The notes: generated by a model from the letters alone, not told the origin. A DNA stretch of 18,061 nucleotides from Prevotella sp. CAG:732 (GCA_000436035.1 FR893231.1:1-18061); one strand, 5' to 3'; shown: positions 1 through 7,709, numbered from the stretch's first letter. Numbers and translations: made by a program.

Positions 1-61
1 GCTAAAGACGGTCGAAGCTAGCCGCTATAGACGACACCCGCAAGAGACAATCCTTTATGAT
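1..61. other. No gene seen; downstream flank of the envC-like gene
   Basis: This short stretch follows the stop codon of the minus-strand EnvC-like gene. On neither strand do I see a start codon with a usable frame or a convincing hairpin followed by a T-run. The operon may continue beyond the window edge or end in a terminator outside it. Confidence 0.5.
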
Positions 62-1849
62 TTATCTTCCCAGCCAAGCCTCAGGATTGAGCTTTGCCGT
101 CTCCTTACGGAGCTGGAACTGGAGGATGTTGTCGGCACCGACGGCACCTAGTGCCTGGCGAGTGGAGACTTTCTGTCCCTTGTGGACACTCACTGACTTT
201 AGGTTGCAATAGACGGAGATATAGGCACCGTGGCGAACCAAGACATTCCACATGCCACCATATCCGAAGACGGCACTCACCTCACCATCATAGATGCTGC
301 GAGCCACACATCCCGGCTTACCCAAGATATTGATACCCTTATTGTCGAGGGTGACACCCTTCAAACCTTCCACATTGTACTGTCCGAAGTGACTGACGAT
401 ACGATAGCCACCACTGATAGGCATTGGCAAGCGACCACGGTTTGCCTCGAAACCACCATTCAACATACGATCCACCGAACTCAAGTTGGCAGCCTCCTGA
501 GCATCCTGCTTAGCCTCGGCGATTTCCTTCTTACTTCTCTCGGCATCCACCTTCGCCTTCAACTCAGCAGCCTTACGAGAAGCCTCCGCCTCACGAGCGG
601 CTTGTTCGGCAGCAGCCTGTCTTGCAGCCTGTTCGGCAGCGGCACGAGCCGCCTTCTCAGCAGCCGCCTTGGCAGCCGCTTGCGCCTTAGCCTTGGCTTT
701 CGCCTCAGCCTGTCGAGCCGCTTCTTCCTGTGCCTTGCGAGCCGCCTCCTGTGCCAGTCTCGCTTCCTCGGCAGCCTTGCGACGAGCCTCCTCGGCAGCA
801 GCCTCACGAGCCTTCGCCTCGGCGATACGACGAGCATTCTCACGAGCGGCAGCCTCAGCAGCAGCTTTCTTGCGAGCCAACTCCTCGGCACGCTTCTTGG
901 CAGCGGCAGCGGCGGCAGCCTTACGCTTTGCCTCGGCAGCGGCACGGGCACGAGCCTTTGCCACCTCCTGTGCTATCAAGCGGTCGATCTGCGCATTGAT
1001 GGCAGCATCTTTCTTTCGCTGGTCGGCGATGACCGCCTGGATGGTCTTCTGCTGCTTCTGCAAGCCCTGCACCACTTCCTGCTGCTCAGCTTGCTTACCC
1101 TCCAGGGCAGACTTTTCCTGCTGTCCTTTCGACAAGAGGTTGTTCTTGTGTCCTTTTACGTTTTGGAGTTGCTTATGCTTGTCGTTCACCTGATTCTGCT
1201 TCGCCTTCACCGCCTCTCCCTGAGCCTTTTGGAAGGCTGAGTACTGGCGCACGAACGACAAGCGGCGATACATCTGTGAGAGACTCTTGGCACTGAAGAT
1301 GAACATCAGCTTCTCTTGCACAGAGTGATGGCGACTCATATAGCGCATCGAACGGATGTACTTGTTCTTGCGATCCTGGAGCTGCTGCTCCAAGGTCTTC
1401 AACTGAGCATTCAATATGCCGATGTTGCCCTCGATGTGATGGATGTCCTTCTGGATGCCCTCGATGTTCTTCTGTCGCTGGTCGATCTCACCATTGATGA
1501 CCATCAAGTCTTGCAGGCGCTTCTTCACATCTTCCTTGTTTTTCTGGAGAGCCTTCTCTTGCTCCCTGATTTTCTTCTGGATGCTGGCACGTTGCCCCTG
1601 CAAGCCACGGATGGAGGCATTGCTATAGGTAGCGGCTTTGCGCTCCGCCTTGGTTGGCGCAGCATTCTTTTTTCTCTTCTGAGCTCCCGACTTCTGACGA
1701 GATGTCGTCTTCTGCCTCGTGGCAGCAGAGGTTCTCTTCTGCGCTGTCGCATTCGTCTTTCTCTGCGTCTTCTTCTGTGCGTAAGGAGAGAGCGAGAACG
1801 ACAGTGCCAATAGGATTAGGACAAATCTGATGGATAATAATCTTCTCAT
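62..1849 (-). CDS. EnvC-like murein hydrolase activator with degenerate LytM/M23 domain
   Basis: A 595-residue exported protein, last gene of the dut operon, 17 bases after the DUF4292 gene. Seen in order: signal peptide (about 1-24), Lys/Arg/Gln/Thr-rich linker (25-75), coiled coil (about 76-295), an Ala/Lys/Arg/Glu-rich helix (about 297-451), and a LytM/M23 fold (about 471-595). The metal ligands of active M23 peptidases are all replaced. The HxGxD position reads N503-K-G-I-N507, the Tyr-x-His position reads YCN (N549), and the HxH position reads I575-L-Q577. In the EnvC family such dead LytM domains bind and switch on periplasmic N-acetylmuramyl amidases at the septum; I infer the same role here. 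At 595 residues it is much longer than E. coli EnvC (about 420), and the Ala-rich helix accounts for much of the excess. Automated pipelines may call it a peptidase, but the residues argue against catalysis. Confidence 0.85.
   Translation of the reverse strand: MRRLLSIRFVLILLALSFSLSPYAQKKTQRKTNATAQKRTSAATRQKTTSRQKSGAQKRKKNAAPTKAERKAATYSNASIRGLQGQRASIQKKIREQEKALQKNKEDVKKRLQDLMVINGEIDQRQKNIEGIQKDIHHIEGNIGILNAQLKTLEQQLQDRKNKYIRSMRYMSRHHSVQEKLMFIFSAKSLSQMYRRLSFVRQYSAFQKAQGEAVKAKQNQVNDKHKQLQNVKGHKNNLLSKGQQEKSALEGKQAEQQEVVQGLQKQQKTIQAVIADQRKKDAAINAQIDRLIAQEVAKARARAAAEAKRKAAAAAAAKKRAEELARKKAAAEAAARENARRIAEAKAREAAAEEARRKAAEEARLAQEAARKAQEEAARQAEAKAKAKAQAAAKAAAEKAARAAAEQAARQAAAEQAAREAEASRKAAELKAKVDAERSKKEIAEAKQDAQEAANLSSVDRMLNGGFEANRGRLPMPISGGYRIVSHFGQYNVEGLKGVTLDNKGINILGKPGCVARSIYDGEVSAVFGYGGMWNVLVRHGAYISVYCNLKSVSVHKGQKVSTRQALGAVGADNILQFQLRKETAKLNPEAWLGR
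497..961 (-). repeat. Low-complexity Ala/Glu/Lys/Arg-coding tract inside the envC-like gene
   Basis: About 155 codons (residues 297-451) are almost entirely Ala with Glu, Lys, Arg and Gln. They are built from imperfect repeats of gcN-rich codons, giving recurring gcagcc, cgagcc and cggcag strings on the plus strand. The expected product is a long, charged single alpha-helix or an extension of the coiled coil. The bias also opens long spurious frames on both strands. Repeat-driven length change between strains is plausible but not shown here. Confidence 0.75.
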
Positions 1850-1866
1850 TTCTAATGATTGTTTTC

Positions 1867-2778
1867 TTACATGTTCAGTATCTTGCTGAGCACATCGGTA
1901 GGAGATATTTGCTTGTACTTGCTAGACACCTGTGTCTCTGCCTCCCAGTTGCTATCCGTCTTCACCTCGTTCATGTCGATGTTGACGTGCAACTCTCGCT
2001 TCTGCTTGGTGACATCGGTCATAAAGGTGAGCTGCTGGGTGGCAGGGAAAAGCTTGACACCTACGTTCTTGAAGTTGCTATAGTCGATATGGAGGGTAGA
2101 ACTGGTGCTACCCGTCTTGTAGTTGACATCGGCTTGGTTGATACGACCTGTTGCATGGTCGGCTTGCCAAGTATAGGTCATATTGCCCTGCTTGAAGGAT
2201 ACAGGGATGTTGTTGCTGGAAGACAGCAAGTCGGCATCAAACTTCTTCAAGTCTGACTCCGAAACCTTCTGCACTCCCGGCAAGAGGAGCTGGTTCCAGA
2301 ACAAGGCTTGGAGCGAATAGAAATTGACTCCTTGCTTCTGCAAGAAATCGACCTGGTTGTAATCCGCCTTGATATATTCCTTGTGGAGTCGATCCACGAT
2401 GAGCACATACTTAGGGGTGAACTCCAAGCGCCCCACCTCGGTACCGATGATAGGGATGAAGAGTTGGATGCGAATCACCTCGTCCTTTCTCATTCGCAAG
2501 GCGCCAGGCACGGTGATGTCCTTGTCGCCCATCTGGAGGTTGAACGACATACTGCCCGTGATATTCTTGGAATACACTTGGTTGTCTGACACTTTCTGTA
2601 CGAAAGTCAACTTCTGTACCGCCTCGCTCTGTTCGCCACGGGTAGCGGTATTGTTCTTAGAGGAAGTAGATGTGGTCGAGCCATTGCCCACTACGGCTTG
2701 CTTGGTTCCACATGCTCCCAACAGCAATGGCAAGCAGAGTGCCGCCATCTTCCAAACATATTGCTTATTGTGTTTCAT
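1867..2778 (-). CDS. DUF4292-family outer-membrane lipoprotein
   Basis: A 303-residue predicted lipoprotein. The N-terminus has a short basic stretch, a hydrophobic core and a lipobox LLGAC, so Cys23 is the likely lipidated residue. A Ser/Thr/Asn-rich linker follows (about 24-50), then a beta-rich body with alternating hydrophobic residues and a positively charged C-terminus. The sequence fits DUF4292, a Bacteroidota lipoprotein family that I recall as sharing a LolA/LolB-like fold; that fold assignment is from memory and unverified. Its ATG shares one base with the TAA of the upstream TPR gene (TAATG, 2776-2780), so translation is probably coupled. The EnvC-like gene begins 17 bases after its stop. 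Function is not established. A role in handling lipoproteins or lipids at the outer membrane is a guess from the fold and the neighbours. Confidence 0.8.
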   Translation of the reverse strand: MKHNKQYVWKMAALCLPLLLGACGTKQAVVGNGSTTSTSSKNNTATRGEQSEAVQKLTFVQKVSDNQVYSKNITGSMSFNLQMGDKDITVPGALRMRKDEVIRIQLFIPIIGTEVGRLEFTPKYVLIVDRLHKEYIKADYNQVDFLQKQGVNFYSLQALFWNQLLLPGVQKVSESDLKKFDADLLSSSNNIPVSFKQGNMTYTWQADHATGRINQADVNYKTGSTSSTLHIDYSNFKNVGVKLFPATQQLTFMTDVTKQKRELHVNIDMNEVKTDSNWEAETQVSSKYKQISPTDVLSKILNM

Positions 2779-4637
2779 TATCTTCTCGTCTTTCTTTTTA
2801 TCGTTTTCTTCTTTACACCATATCTCTCGGTCGAGTACATATCCGTCATCTTCTCGGCTTTCTCCTCAGGGATATACTTCTTGTACTTCAACTTCAGCTC
2901 CATGGCATCAGTCTTGTTGCCGCCATCATACGACTTTTTCCAGTACTTCATAGCCTCATCGGTCAAGCCGTTCATCGCATAGATGTCACCAGCATGTTCC
3001 AATACGACATTGCTAGTTTCCGTCGAGTCCATGTTGGCTATCGCCTGGTCCATGTAGATCTTAGCCTCATGGTAGCGTTCCTCCATGAAGAGGATCCAGG
3101 CGTAGGTATCGAGATACGTACCATTCTTAGGCTCAGCCTTGATGGTCTTGTAGCTCATCTGCTCTGCCTTGTGTAGGTTCTCGCCCTTCAAGCTGATGTA
3201 GTAGGCATAGTTGTTGAGGGCAGGGATATTGTCGTCTTTCCATTGCAGGCAAGAGTCGTATGCGGCATAGGATTCCTTCTCCAAGCCCTTCTTGTTGAGG
3301 ATGTCGCCCATAATCATGTAGAGGTCTGACACCAGTTCGGGCGAGCTTTTCTCGTTGACTTGCGCCACTCCCTTGCGGAAGGTATCGAGCGTCTTGTCGT
3401 CATCGCCTTTCAGGTAGTGCGCCATTCCCCCGAAATAGTAAAACACCATCTCGTCGGGATTGTATGCCTGTGCCTGGTCGGTCATCTCTATCACCTTGTC
3501 GTACTTCTTGTCATCCCAGAGGTTCTGCACGAGTTGCAGACGAGCCTCCACATTGTCGGGAGCGATCTCCAAGACCTTCTCGAAAGCCTGGTTGATGGTA
3601 TCCTTCGGCATCTCCTTCAAGCTCATATACGCCGCTCTCATGGCAGCGATGTCGCTGGAAGGTTTCGGCATCTGGAGCATCTTGTCAAACAGTGCCAACA
3701 CCTGGGTGCTGTCGGCACCATTGCTTTCATTGTCCTGGATGAAGGAACGTATCATCACCAACTTGGTATCGACGGGTGTCGTATTGCCCAAGAGGATGCG
3801 GTCCAGCATCTTGCGTGCCTCAGCCTCTTGATGGGTGGCATTGTAGTAGTCGTAGAGCGACGACTCGGCGTAGGCATTGTCGGGTTCTTCCTTCAATACA
3901 TCGGTGAAGAGCTTGTAAGCCTCCTTCTGCTGGTCGTGCTGCATGAGCCAGTTGCCGAGCATAGTCTTGTAAGCCATGTCGAGTGGATGGGTATCCGAGA
4001 GGGTCTTCAGGGCAGTGTATGCCGACTTGGCATCGCCCATCATCTCATAGATTCTCATCTTCGACAGTGCCAACTGTTCGCTCTCTCCCTCTTCCTTCTC
4101 GATACGGCCGAGGGTGTAGAGCATCTTCTCGTAATTGTTGCCTTGCTGATAGAGTTGGAGCAAGATGCGGAGGGCATCCGTATTCTCATGATTATGCGCA
4201 TATATCGACTCGTATGCGTCGATAGCCTTGTCAAACTGCTGGGTGCCTATGTAATATTGCGCCAATCGCTCCGAGAAGGTTTGATTCTCTGGGTTGAGCG
4301 CCACCGACTTCTCCATACAAGCCAAGGCGATGGAGTCTTGCTTCATCTTGGAGTAATACATCGACTCATAGAAATACACCTCAGCCGCTTGGGGATTGAT
4401 GCGGCGGGCATGCTCCAAGAGTTCGAAGGCAGCCGATAGGTTGCCCGCATTCTGTTGGCGTATCGCCTCCAAGAAGAAGTAATCAAATCGCTTGCGGTCG
4501 TTGGCAGGAAGTTGTGGAGTTTCCACTGCCGTCTTCACCTCCTTAGTCTTTTTCTTTCGGGCAAAGGAAGGCAGGGCTGCCGTTCCCAAGAGGAGGGCAA
4601 CCATTCCACAAGCGACATATTTAGCATTCCAATTCAT
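2778..4637 (-). CDS. Periplasmic tetratricopeptide-repeat protein
   Basis: A 619-residue protein with a signal peptide (hydrophobic 9-22, probable cleavage after Ala26 in the PSFA-RKK context) followed by a basic patch. Nearly all of the mature region (about 50-580) reads as tandem TPR helices: repeated A-x-x-x-[YFL] and G/A-[KD]-x-x-x-A spacing, with linkers ending in NP or P, for example around 78-82, 114-116, 250-253, 358-361, 393-395 and 500-503. The tail (590-619) is strongly basic. TPR arrays bind partner proteins, so this is likely a periplasmic scaffold. No catalytic motif is seen. It lies between dut (74-base gap) and the DUF4292 gene (one-base overlap). It resembles Bacteroidota proteins annotated only as TPR-containing, so the partner is unknown. 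The start at 4637 is supported by the signal peptide. Confidence 0.85.
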   Translation of the reverse strand: MNWNAKYVACGMVALLLGTAALPSFARKKKTKEVKTAVETPQLPANDRKRFDYFFLEAIRQQNAGNLSAAFELLEHARRINPQAAEVYFYESMYYSKMKQDSIALACMEKSVALNPENQTFSERLAQYYIGTQQFDKAIDAYESIYAHNHENTDALRILLQLYQQGNNYEKMLYTLGRIEKEEGESEQLALSKMRIYEMMGDAKSAYTALKTLSDTHPLDMAYKTMLGNWLMQHDQQKEAYKLFTDVLKEEPDNAYAESSLYDYYNATHQEAEARKMLDRILLGNTTPVDTKLVMIRSFIQDNESNGADSTQVLALFDKMLQMPKPSSDIAAMRAAYMSLKEMPKDTINQAFEKVLEIAPDNVEARLQLVQNLWDDKKYDKVIEMTDQAQAYNPDEMVFYYFGGMAHYLKGDDDKTLDTFRKGVAQVNEKSSPELVSDLYMIMGDILNKKGLEKESYAAYDSCLQWKDDNIPALNNYAYYISLKGENLHKAEQMSYKTIKAEPKNGTYLDTYAWILFMEERYHEAKIYMDQAIANMDSTETSNVVLEHAGDIYAMNGLTDEAMKYWKKSYDGGNKTDAMELKLKYKKYIPEEKAEKMTDMYSTERYGVKKKTIKRKTRR

Positions 4638-4711
4638 CTTATTTTCTCGCCTGAATATCTACTGATTCATATTCTGTGTATCTACTGCATTACATCTGTG
4701 CATCGACCACT
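4638..4711. other. Gap between dut and the TPR gene with a 9-bp direct repeat
   Basis: This 74-base gap contains tatctactg twice on the plus strand (4656-4664 and 4679-4687), 23 bases apart. I see no TAnnTTTG element on the minus strand and no clear terminator. The two genes can therefore still be read as one transcript, with this as leader for the TPR gene. Confidence 0.35.
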
Positions 4712-5146
4712 TTACTTCACACCGGTGTGACCATAGCCACCTGTGCCACGCTCTGTCTCGTCCAAGGTCTCCACCTCGACGAACTCAGCTTGCTCATGCT
4801 TGGCGATGACCATCTGGGCGATGCGCTCACCCTCCTGGATGACGAAGTCCTCCTGGGAGAAGTTGATCAAGAGCACCATCAACTCGCCACGATAGTCGGC
4901 GTCGATGGTACCAGGGGTGTTCAACACGGTGATGCCGTGCTTCAGTGCAAGACCGCTGCGAGGGCGGATCTGAGCCTCATAGCCCACTGGCAATGCCATA
5001 TAAAGACCCGTAGGAACGAGGCGACGTTCCATCGGATGAAGCACGACAGGCTCGTCGATGTTGGCACGCAAATCCATGCCAGCACTCTGAGGTGTGGCGT
5101 ATGTAGGGAGAGGCTGACGCCCCTTGTTGATAATCTGTACTTTCAT
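4712..5146 (-). CDS. dut: dUTP diphosphatase
   Basis: A 144-residue trimeric-type dUTPase, the usual family length. It hydrolyses dUTP to dUMP and pyrophosphate, keeping uracil out of DNA and feeding dTMP synthesis. All five motifs are present: I AGMDLRA (22-28), II RPRSGLAL (61-68), III GTIDADYRGE (79-88, with Asp82 as the expected catalytic base), IV GERIAQ (106-111) and V RGTGGYGHTG (133-142). Motif V has Tyr where many homologs have Phe (the base-stacking position) and His where Ser is common; both look tolerable. I chose the start at 5146 because it begins directly at MKVQIIN, as family members do. An open frame runs 45 codons farther upstream, but it has no family similarity and crosses the likely promoter. 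First gene of the leftward operon, divergent from dgt. Confidence 0.97.
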   Translation of the reverse strand: MKVQIINKGRQPLPTYATPQSAGMDLRANIDEPVVLHPMERRLVPTGLYMALPVGYEAQIRPRSGLALKHGITVLNTPGTIDADYRGELMVLLINFSQEDFVIQEGERIAQMVIAKHEQAEFVEVETLDETERGTGGYGHTGVK

Positions 5147-5167
5147 TTTCTTGTCGTTTTTAGAATG

Positions 5168-5175
5168 CAAAAATA
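5168..5175 (-). promoter_or_regulatory. Candidate -7 element for the dut operon
   Basis: On the minus strand this reads TATTTTTG, an exact match to the Bacteroidota -7 consensus TAnnTTTG. It lies about 22 bases before the dut ATG, giving a leader of roughly 15 bases. The nearest TTG that could serve as a -33 box is only 14 bases upstream (5190-5192) rather than about 19-21, so the -33 match is poor. Confidence 0.5.
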
Positions 5176-5246
5176 ATGCTTTTTGACCACAATAAGGAAT
5201 TTTTAGGGCGAAAATACTCGTTTTTAATGAAAATAAGGGCTTTTTA

Positions 5247-5278
5247 TTTTGTATTATATCAAGAATAGTGTATTTTTG
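5247..5278 (+). promoter_or_regulatory. Promoter of dgt, Bacteroidota type
   Basis: TTTTG at 5247-5251 is followed after 19 bases by TATTTTTG at 5271-5278. Both boxes and their spacing match the Bacteroidota housekeeping sigma-factor consensus (TTTG at -33, TAnnTTTG at -7). Transcription should begin near 5285, leaving an untranslated leader of about 40 bases before the dgt ATG. This is the best-formed promoter in the window. Confidence 0.75.
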
Positions 5279-5325
5279 CATAAGTAATTGTTGCCTTTGA
5301 TGGCATATCTAAACAACTTTTCGAC

Positions 5326-6663
5326 ATGAAATGGACTCAACTTATATCCAATAAGCGTTTCGGACAGGAGCACAAGCACGCCGAACGCCACGACGACCGC
5401 TCGGAGTTTAAGCGCGACTACGATCGCCTCATCTTCTCATCAGCCTTCCGCCGATTGCAGAACAAGACACAGGTGTTTCCTCTTCCGGGGAGCATCTTCG
5501 TACACAACCGCCTCACGCATAGCCTAGAGGTGGCAAGTGTCGGCATGTCGCTGGGCAACGACATCTCCAGGCGCATCATCGAGAAGCGACCAGAACTGAA
5601 GGACACCTTGTTTGAGGAAATCGGCACCATCGTCAGTGCCGCCTGCCTGGCGCACGACTTGGGCAATCCCCCTTTCGGTCATTCCGGTGAGAAAGCCATC
5701 CAAACCTTCTTCTCCGAGGGCGCAGGGCAAACCGTGAAAGACCAAGTATCACCGGCTTTCTGGGACGACATCACCCACTTCGAGGGTAATGCCAATGCCT
5801 TCCGCATCCTCACCCATTGCTTCAAGGGTCGCCGTCCGGGTGGCTTCGTGATGACCTACTCCATGCTTGCCTCCATCGTGAAATACCCTTTCGCCAGCAG
5901 TTTGGCAGGCAGCCACAGCAAGTTTGGATTCTTTACCTCCGAGGCAGAATCTTATCAGAAAATCGCAGAAGAACTGGGATTGATTCGTCTGTCAAAAGAT
6001 GGCGAACCGCTCCGATATGTACGCCATCCACTGGTGTATATGGTGGAAGCAGCCGATGACATCTGCTATGAAATCATGGACATCGAGGACTCTCACAAGT
6101 TGAAGATACTCTCCTTCCAAGAGACAGAAGACCTGTTCCTCGCCTTCTTCGACGAGGACACACAAAGGAAGATTCGACAGCGCATCATCGACGAGGGAGT
6201 GACCGACGAGAACGAGAAGGTGGTATATATGAGAGCCAGCGTGATAGGCAAACTGGAGCATGAGTGTGTGCTCGCCTTCCTGGAGCACGAGGAGGAAATC
6301 CTCGCCGGCACCTTCAAGGGCAGCCTCATCGACCATATCGCCGAACGCCAGCGCAATGCCTACAAGCAATGCGAGAAGGTATCATACGCCAAGATTTACC
6401 ATAGCAAACCGGTGCTCGACATCGAACTGTCAGGTTACAAGATTATGGCAACCCTCATGGAAGTCTTCATCGATGCCGCCGTCAACCCTACTCGCTTCTA
6501 CTCCCAGCAACTCATTCGCCGAGTGAGCAGCCAGTATGACATCAACAACCCCGACCTGGAAGAGCGCATCATGGCGGTGATAGACTATATCAGTGGCATG
6601 ACCGACATCTATGCCCTCGACATCTATCAAAAGATCAATGGCATCAGCCTTCCAATTGTATAA
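5326..6663 (+). CDS. dgt: dGTP triphosphohydrolase family protein (HD domain)
   Basis: A 445-residue HD-superfamily dNTP triphosphohydrolase. It cleaves dGTP, or other dNTPs in some relatives, to the nucleoside and triphosphate. Visible motifs are the N-terminal R-x-x-F-x-x-D-x-D-R-[LI]-x-[FH]-x-x-A-F-R-R-L block (25-44), THSLEVA with His65, the HD pair His110-Asp111 in CLAHDLGNPPFGHSGE (107-121), EGNANAFRIL (153-162), and the later metal-ligand Asp in AADDICYE (242-249). The length fits the 440-450-residue subclass common in Bacteroidota rather than the longer E. coli enzyme, so dGTP preference should not be assumed. Single-gene unit, divergent from dut, with its own promoter and a terminator shortly after the stop. 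Confidence in the family is high; confidence in substrate is moderate. Confidence 0.93.
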   Translation: MKWTQLISNKRFGQEHKHAERHDDRSEFKRDYDRLIFSSAFRRLQNKTQVFPLPGSIFVHNRLTHSLEVASVGMSLGNDISRRIIEKRPELKDTLFEEIGTIVSAACLAHDLGNPPFGHSGEKAIQTFFSEGAGQTVKDQVSPAFWDDITHFEGNANAFRILTHCFKGRRPGGFVMTYSMLASIVKYPFASSLAGSHSKFGFFTSEAESYQKIAEELGLIRLSKDGEPLRYVRHPLVYMVEAADDICYEIMDIEDSHKLKILSFQETEDLFLAFFDEDTQRKIRQRIIDEGVTDENEKVVYMRASVIGKLEHECVLAFLEHEEEILAGTFKGSLIDHIAERQRNAYKQCEKVSYAKIYHSKPVLDIELSGYKIMATLMEVFIDAAVNPTRFYSQQLIRRVSSQYDINNPDLEERIMAVIDYISGMTDIYALDIYQKINGISLPIV

Positions 6664-6676
6664 GGAGGCTTTAAGA

Positions 6677-6716
6677 AAAACGTCCCGAAGTGCTTGACAC
6701 AACTTCGGGACGTTTT
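6677..6716. terminator. Bidirectional rho-independent terminator between dgt and glsB
   Basis: A perfect 15-bp inverted repeat, aaaacgtcccgaagt (6677-6691) and its complement (6702-6716), encloses a 10-base loop. The stem is GC-rich in the middle. It has A-residues on the left arm and T-residues on the right arm, so it can form a hairpin plus U-tract on either strand. It lies between convergent genes: 13 bases after the dgt stop and 3 bases beyond the glsB stop. Confidence 0.92.
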
Positions 6717-6719
6717 CAT

Positions 6720-7709
6720 TTATTTCTCTTGATAGATGACCTTGTTGGCTCCACTTGTAATTTTCAGTGCCTCTGGATGCTCGGCGATGAAGGTATTGAT
6801 GTGACGCACACGCTTCTCCTCCAAGATCTCATCTACGGCAATCAAGATACCTGTCTCCTCGACATCGCCAAAGCCATAGTTGATGGCGGTACCGAAGAGT
6901 TTCATCGTAGGACTGAGGTTCATGTAGGCATTCACCAATGGAGGAATATTGAAGCCCAACTTACGAATCTCACCATTCAAGATGCGATAATCCGCCTTGA
7001 AGTCATCCTCGGTGAAGATGGCTGCCATCTCCGACTCAGGAGTCTCCAGTTTGAGCGGTTTCATCGGGATGACAAGGTTCTCCTTGTCATCGAAATGCTT
7101 CTTCAAGAAGTAGAGTATCATATCACGACCTCTGCGGATATAAGAAGGATACATCGTCATTTTGCCGAAGAAATACTTCAGTTCTGGATAAAGCACGGTC
7201 AGAGCGCCCAAGCCATCCCACAAGTTGTCCAAGGCGAAGATACTCTTGGTGTTCTTGCGCACGTTCTGGTATTCCAACGACACGAAGGAACGACCCAGCT
7301 CCACGGTATAAGGCATGTATTCCTTCAAGAACTTGTCGGAGAAATGGAACATGTGGCTTGTCGCCAAGATAGGTTGTCCCTTCTCGTCCAGTTTCCAGTC
7401 CTTGCCCAAGAGATAGCGATAGCCACCGATGATTTCATCAGCCTCTGGGTTCCAGACGATCAACTGCTTATAGCAATTATCACCATAGTCGAACTCGTCC
7501 AAGTCCATCAACTTGCCGGAGCCACCACCTGCCGTACGGAAAGCGATTTCACGCAAGCGTCCGATTTCCTTCAATACATTAGGAGAATCATTGGCTGTCA
7601 CTATGTAGATTTCGTTATGGCTCTTGTTGGTCATACGAAGTTGCTTGTCGGGAGTCAACTCACTCTTCAGCAAGGCTTTGTCTATTGGTTGTATAATCTC
7701 TTCTTCCAT
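6720..7709 (-). CDS. glsB: GlsB-like glycine N-acyltransferase (OlsB/hemolysin-type GNAT fold)
   Basis: A 329-residue cytoplasmic enzyme of the OlsB-like acyl-ACP-dependent N-acyltransferase group. In Bacteroides thetaiotaomicron the homolog GlsB (BT_3459) attaches a 3-hydroxy fatty acid to glycine, the first step of glycine-lipid synthesis, making commendamide-like products. Seen here: the GNAT-like core with REIAFRTAGGGSG (53-65), LDEFDYGD (70-77), a substrate-binding segment ending IGGYRYL (94-100), and ELGRSFV (137-143), the motif shared with OlsB proteins. There is no signal peptide. It follows glsA by 20 bases on the same strand, which supports the assignment because the two acyltransferases act in sequence. 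The gene name rests on remembered similarity and the pairing with glsA. The amino-acid substrate cannot be read from sequence. Confidence 0.86.
   Translation of the reverse strand: MEEEIIQPIDKALLKSELTPDKQLRMTNKSHNEIYIVTANDSPNVLKEIGRLREIAFRTAGGGSGKLMDLDEFDYGDNCYKQLIVWNPEADEIIGGYRYLLGKDWKLDEKGQPILATSHMFHFSDKFLKEYMPYTVELGRSFVSLEYQNVRKNTKSIFALDNLWDGLGALTVLYPELKYFFGKMTMYPSYIRRGRDMILYFLKKHFDDKENLVIPMKPLKLETPESEMAAIFTEDDFKADYRILNGEIRKLGFNIPPLVNAYMNLSPTMKLFGTAINYGFGDVEETGILIAVDEILEEKRVRHINTFIAEHPEALKITSGANKVIYQEK

Noticed and set aside
497..961. CRISPR-like or tandem-repeat array
   Set aside because: The repetition follows codons of an Ala-rich helix in a single open frame. There are no uniform repeats and no spacers.
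230..1240. Long plus-strand open frame (336 codons) opposite the envC-like gene, with further overlapping frames nearby
   Set aside because: It arises from the low-complexity Ala-coding tract on the minus strand. Its translation is a Ser/Leu-rich string without domain features, and the minus frame has a signal peptide and a LytM fold.
62..1849. Active M23 metallopeptidase
   Set aside because: All zinc-ligand positions are substituted, so an activator role fits better than catalysis.
3360..4439. 359-codon plus-strand frame opposite the TPR gene
   Set aside because: A shadow rich in His, Leu, Val and Arg with no recognisable motif; the TPR frame explains the region.
5147..5281. Upstream in-frame extension of dut by 45 codons
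   Set aside because: The extension has no dUTPase similarity, is AT-rich and covers the predicted promoter. MKVQIIN at 5146 is the natural family start.
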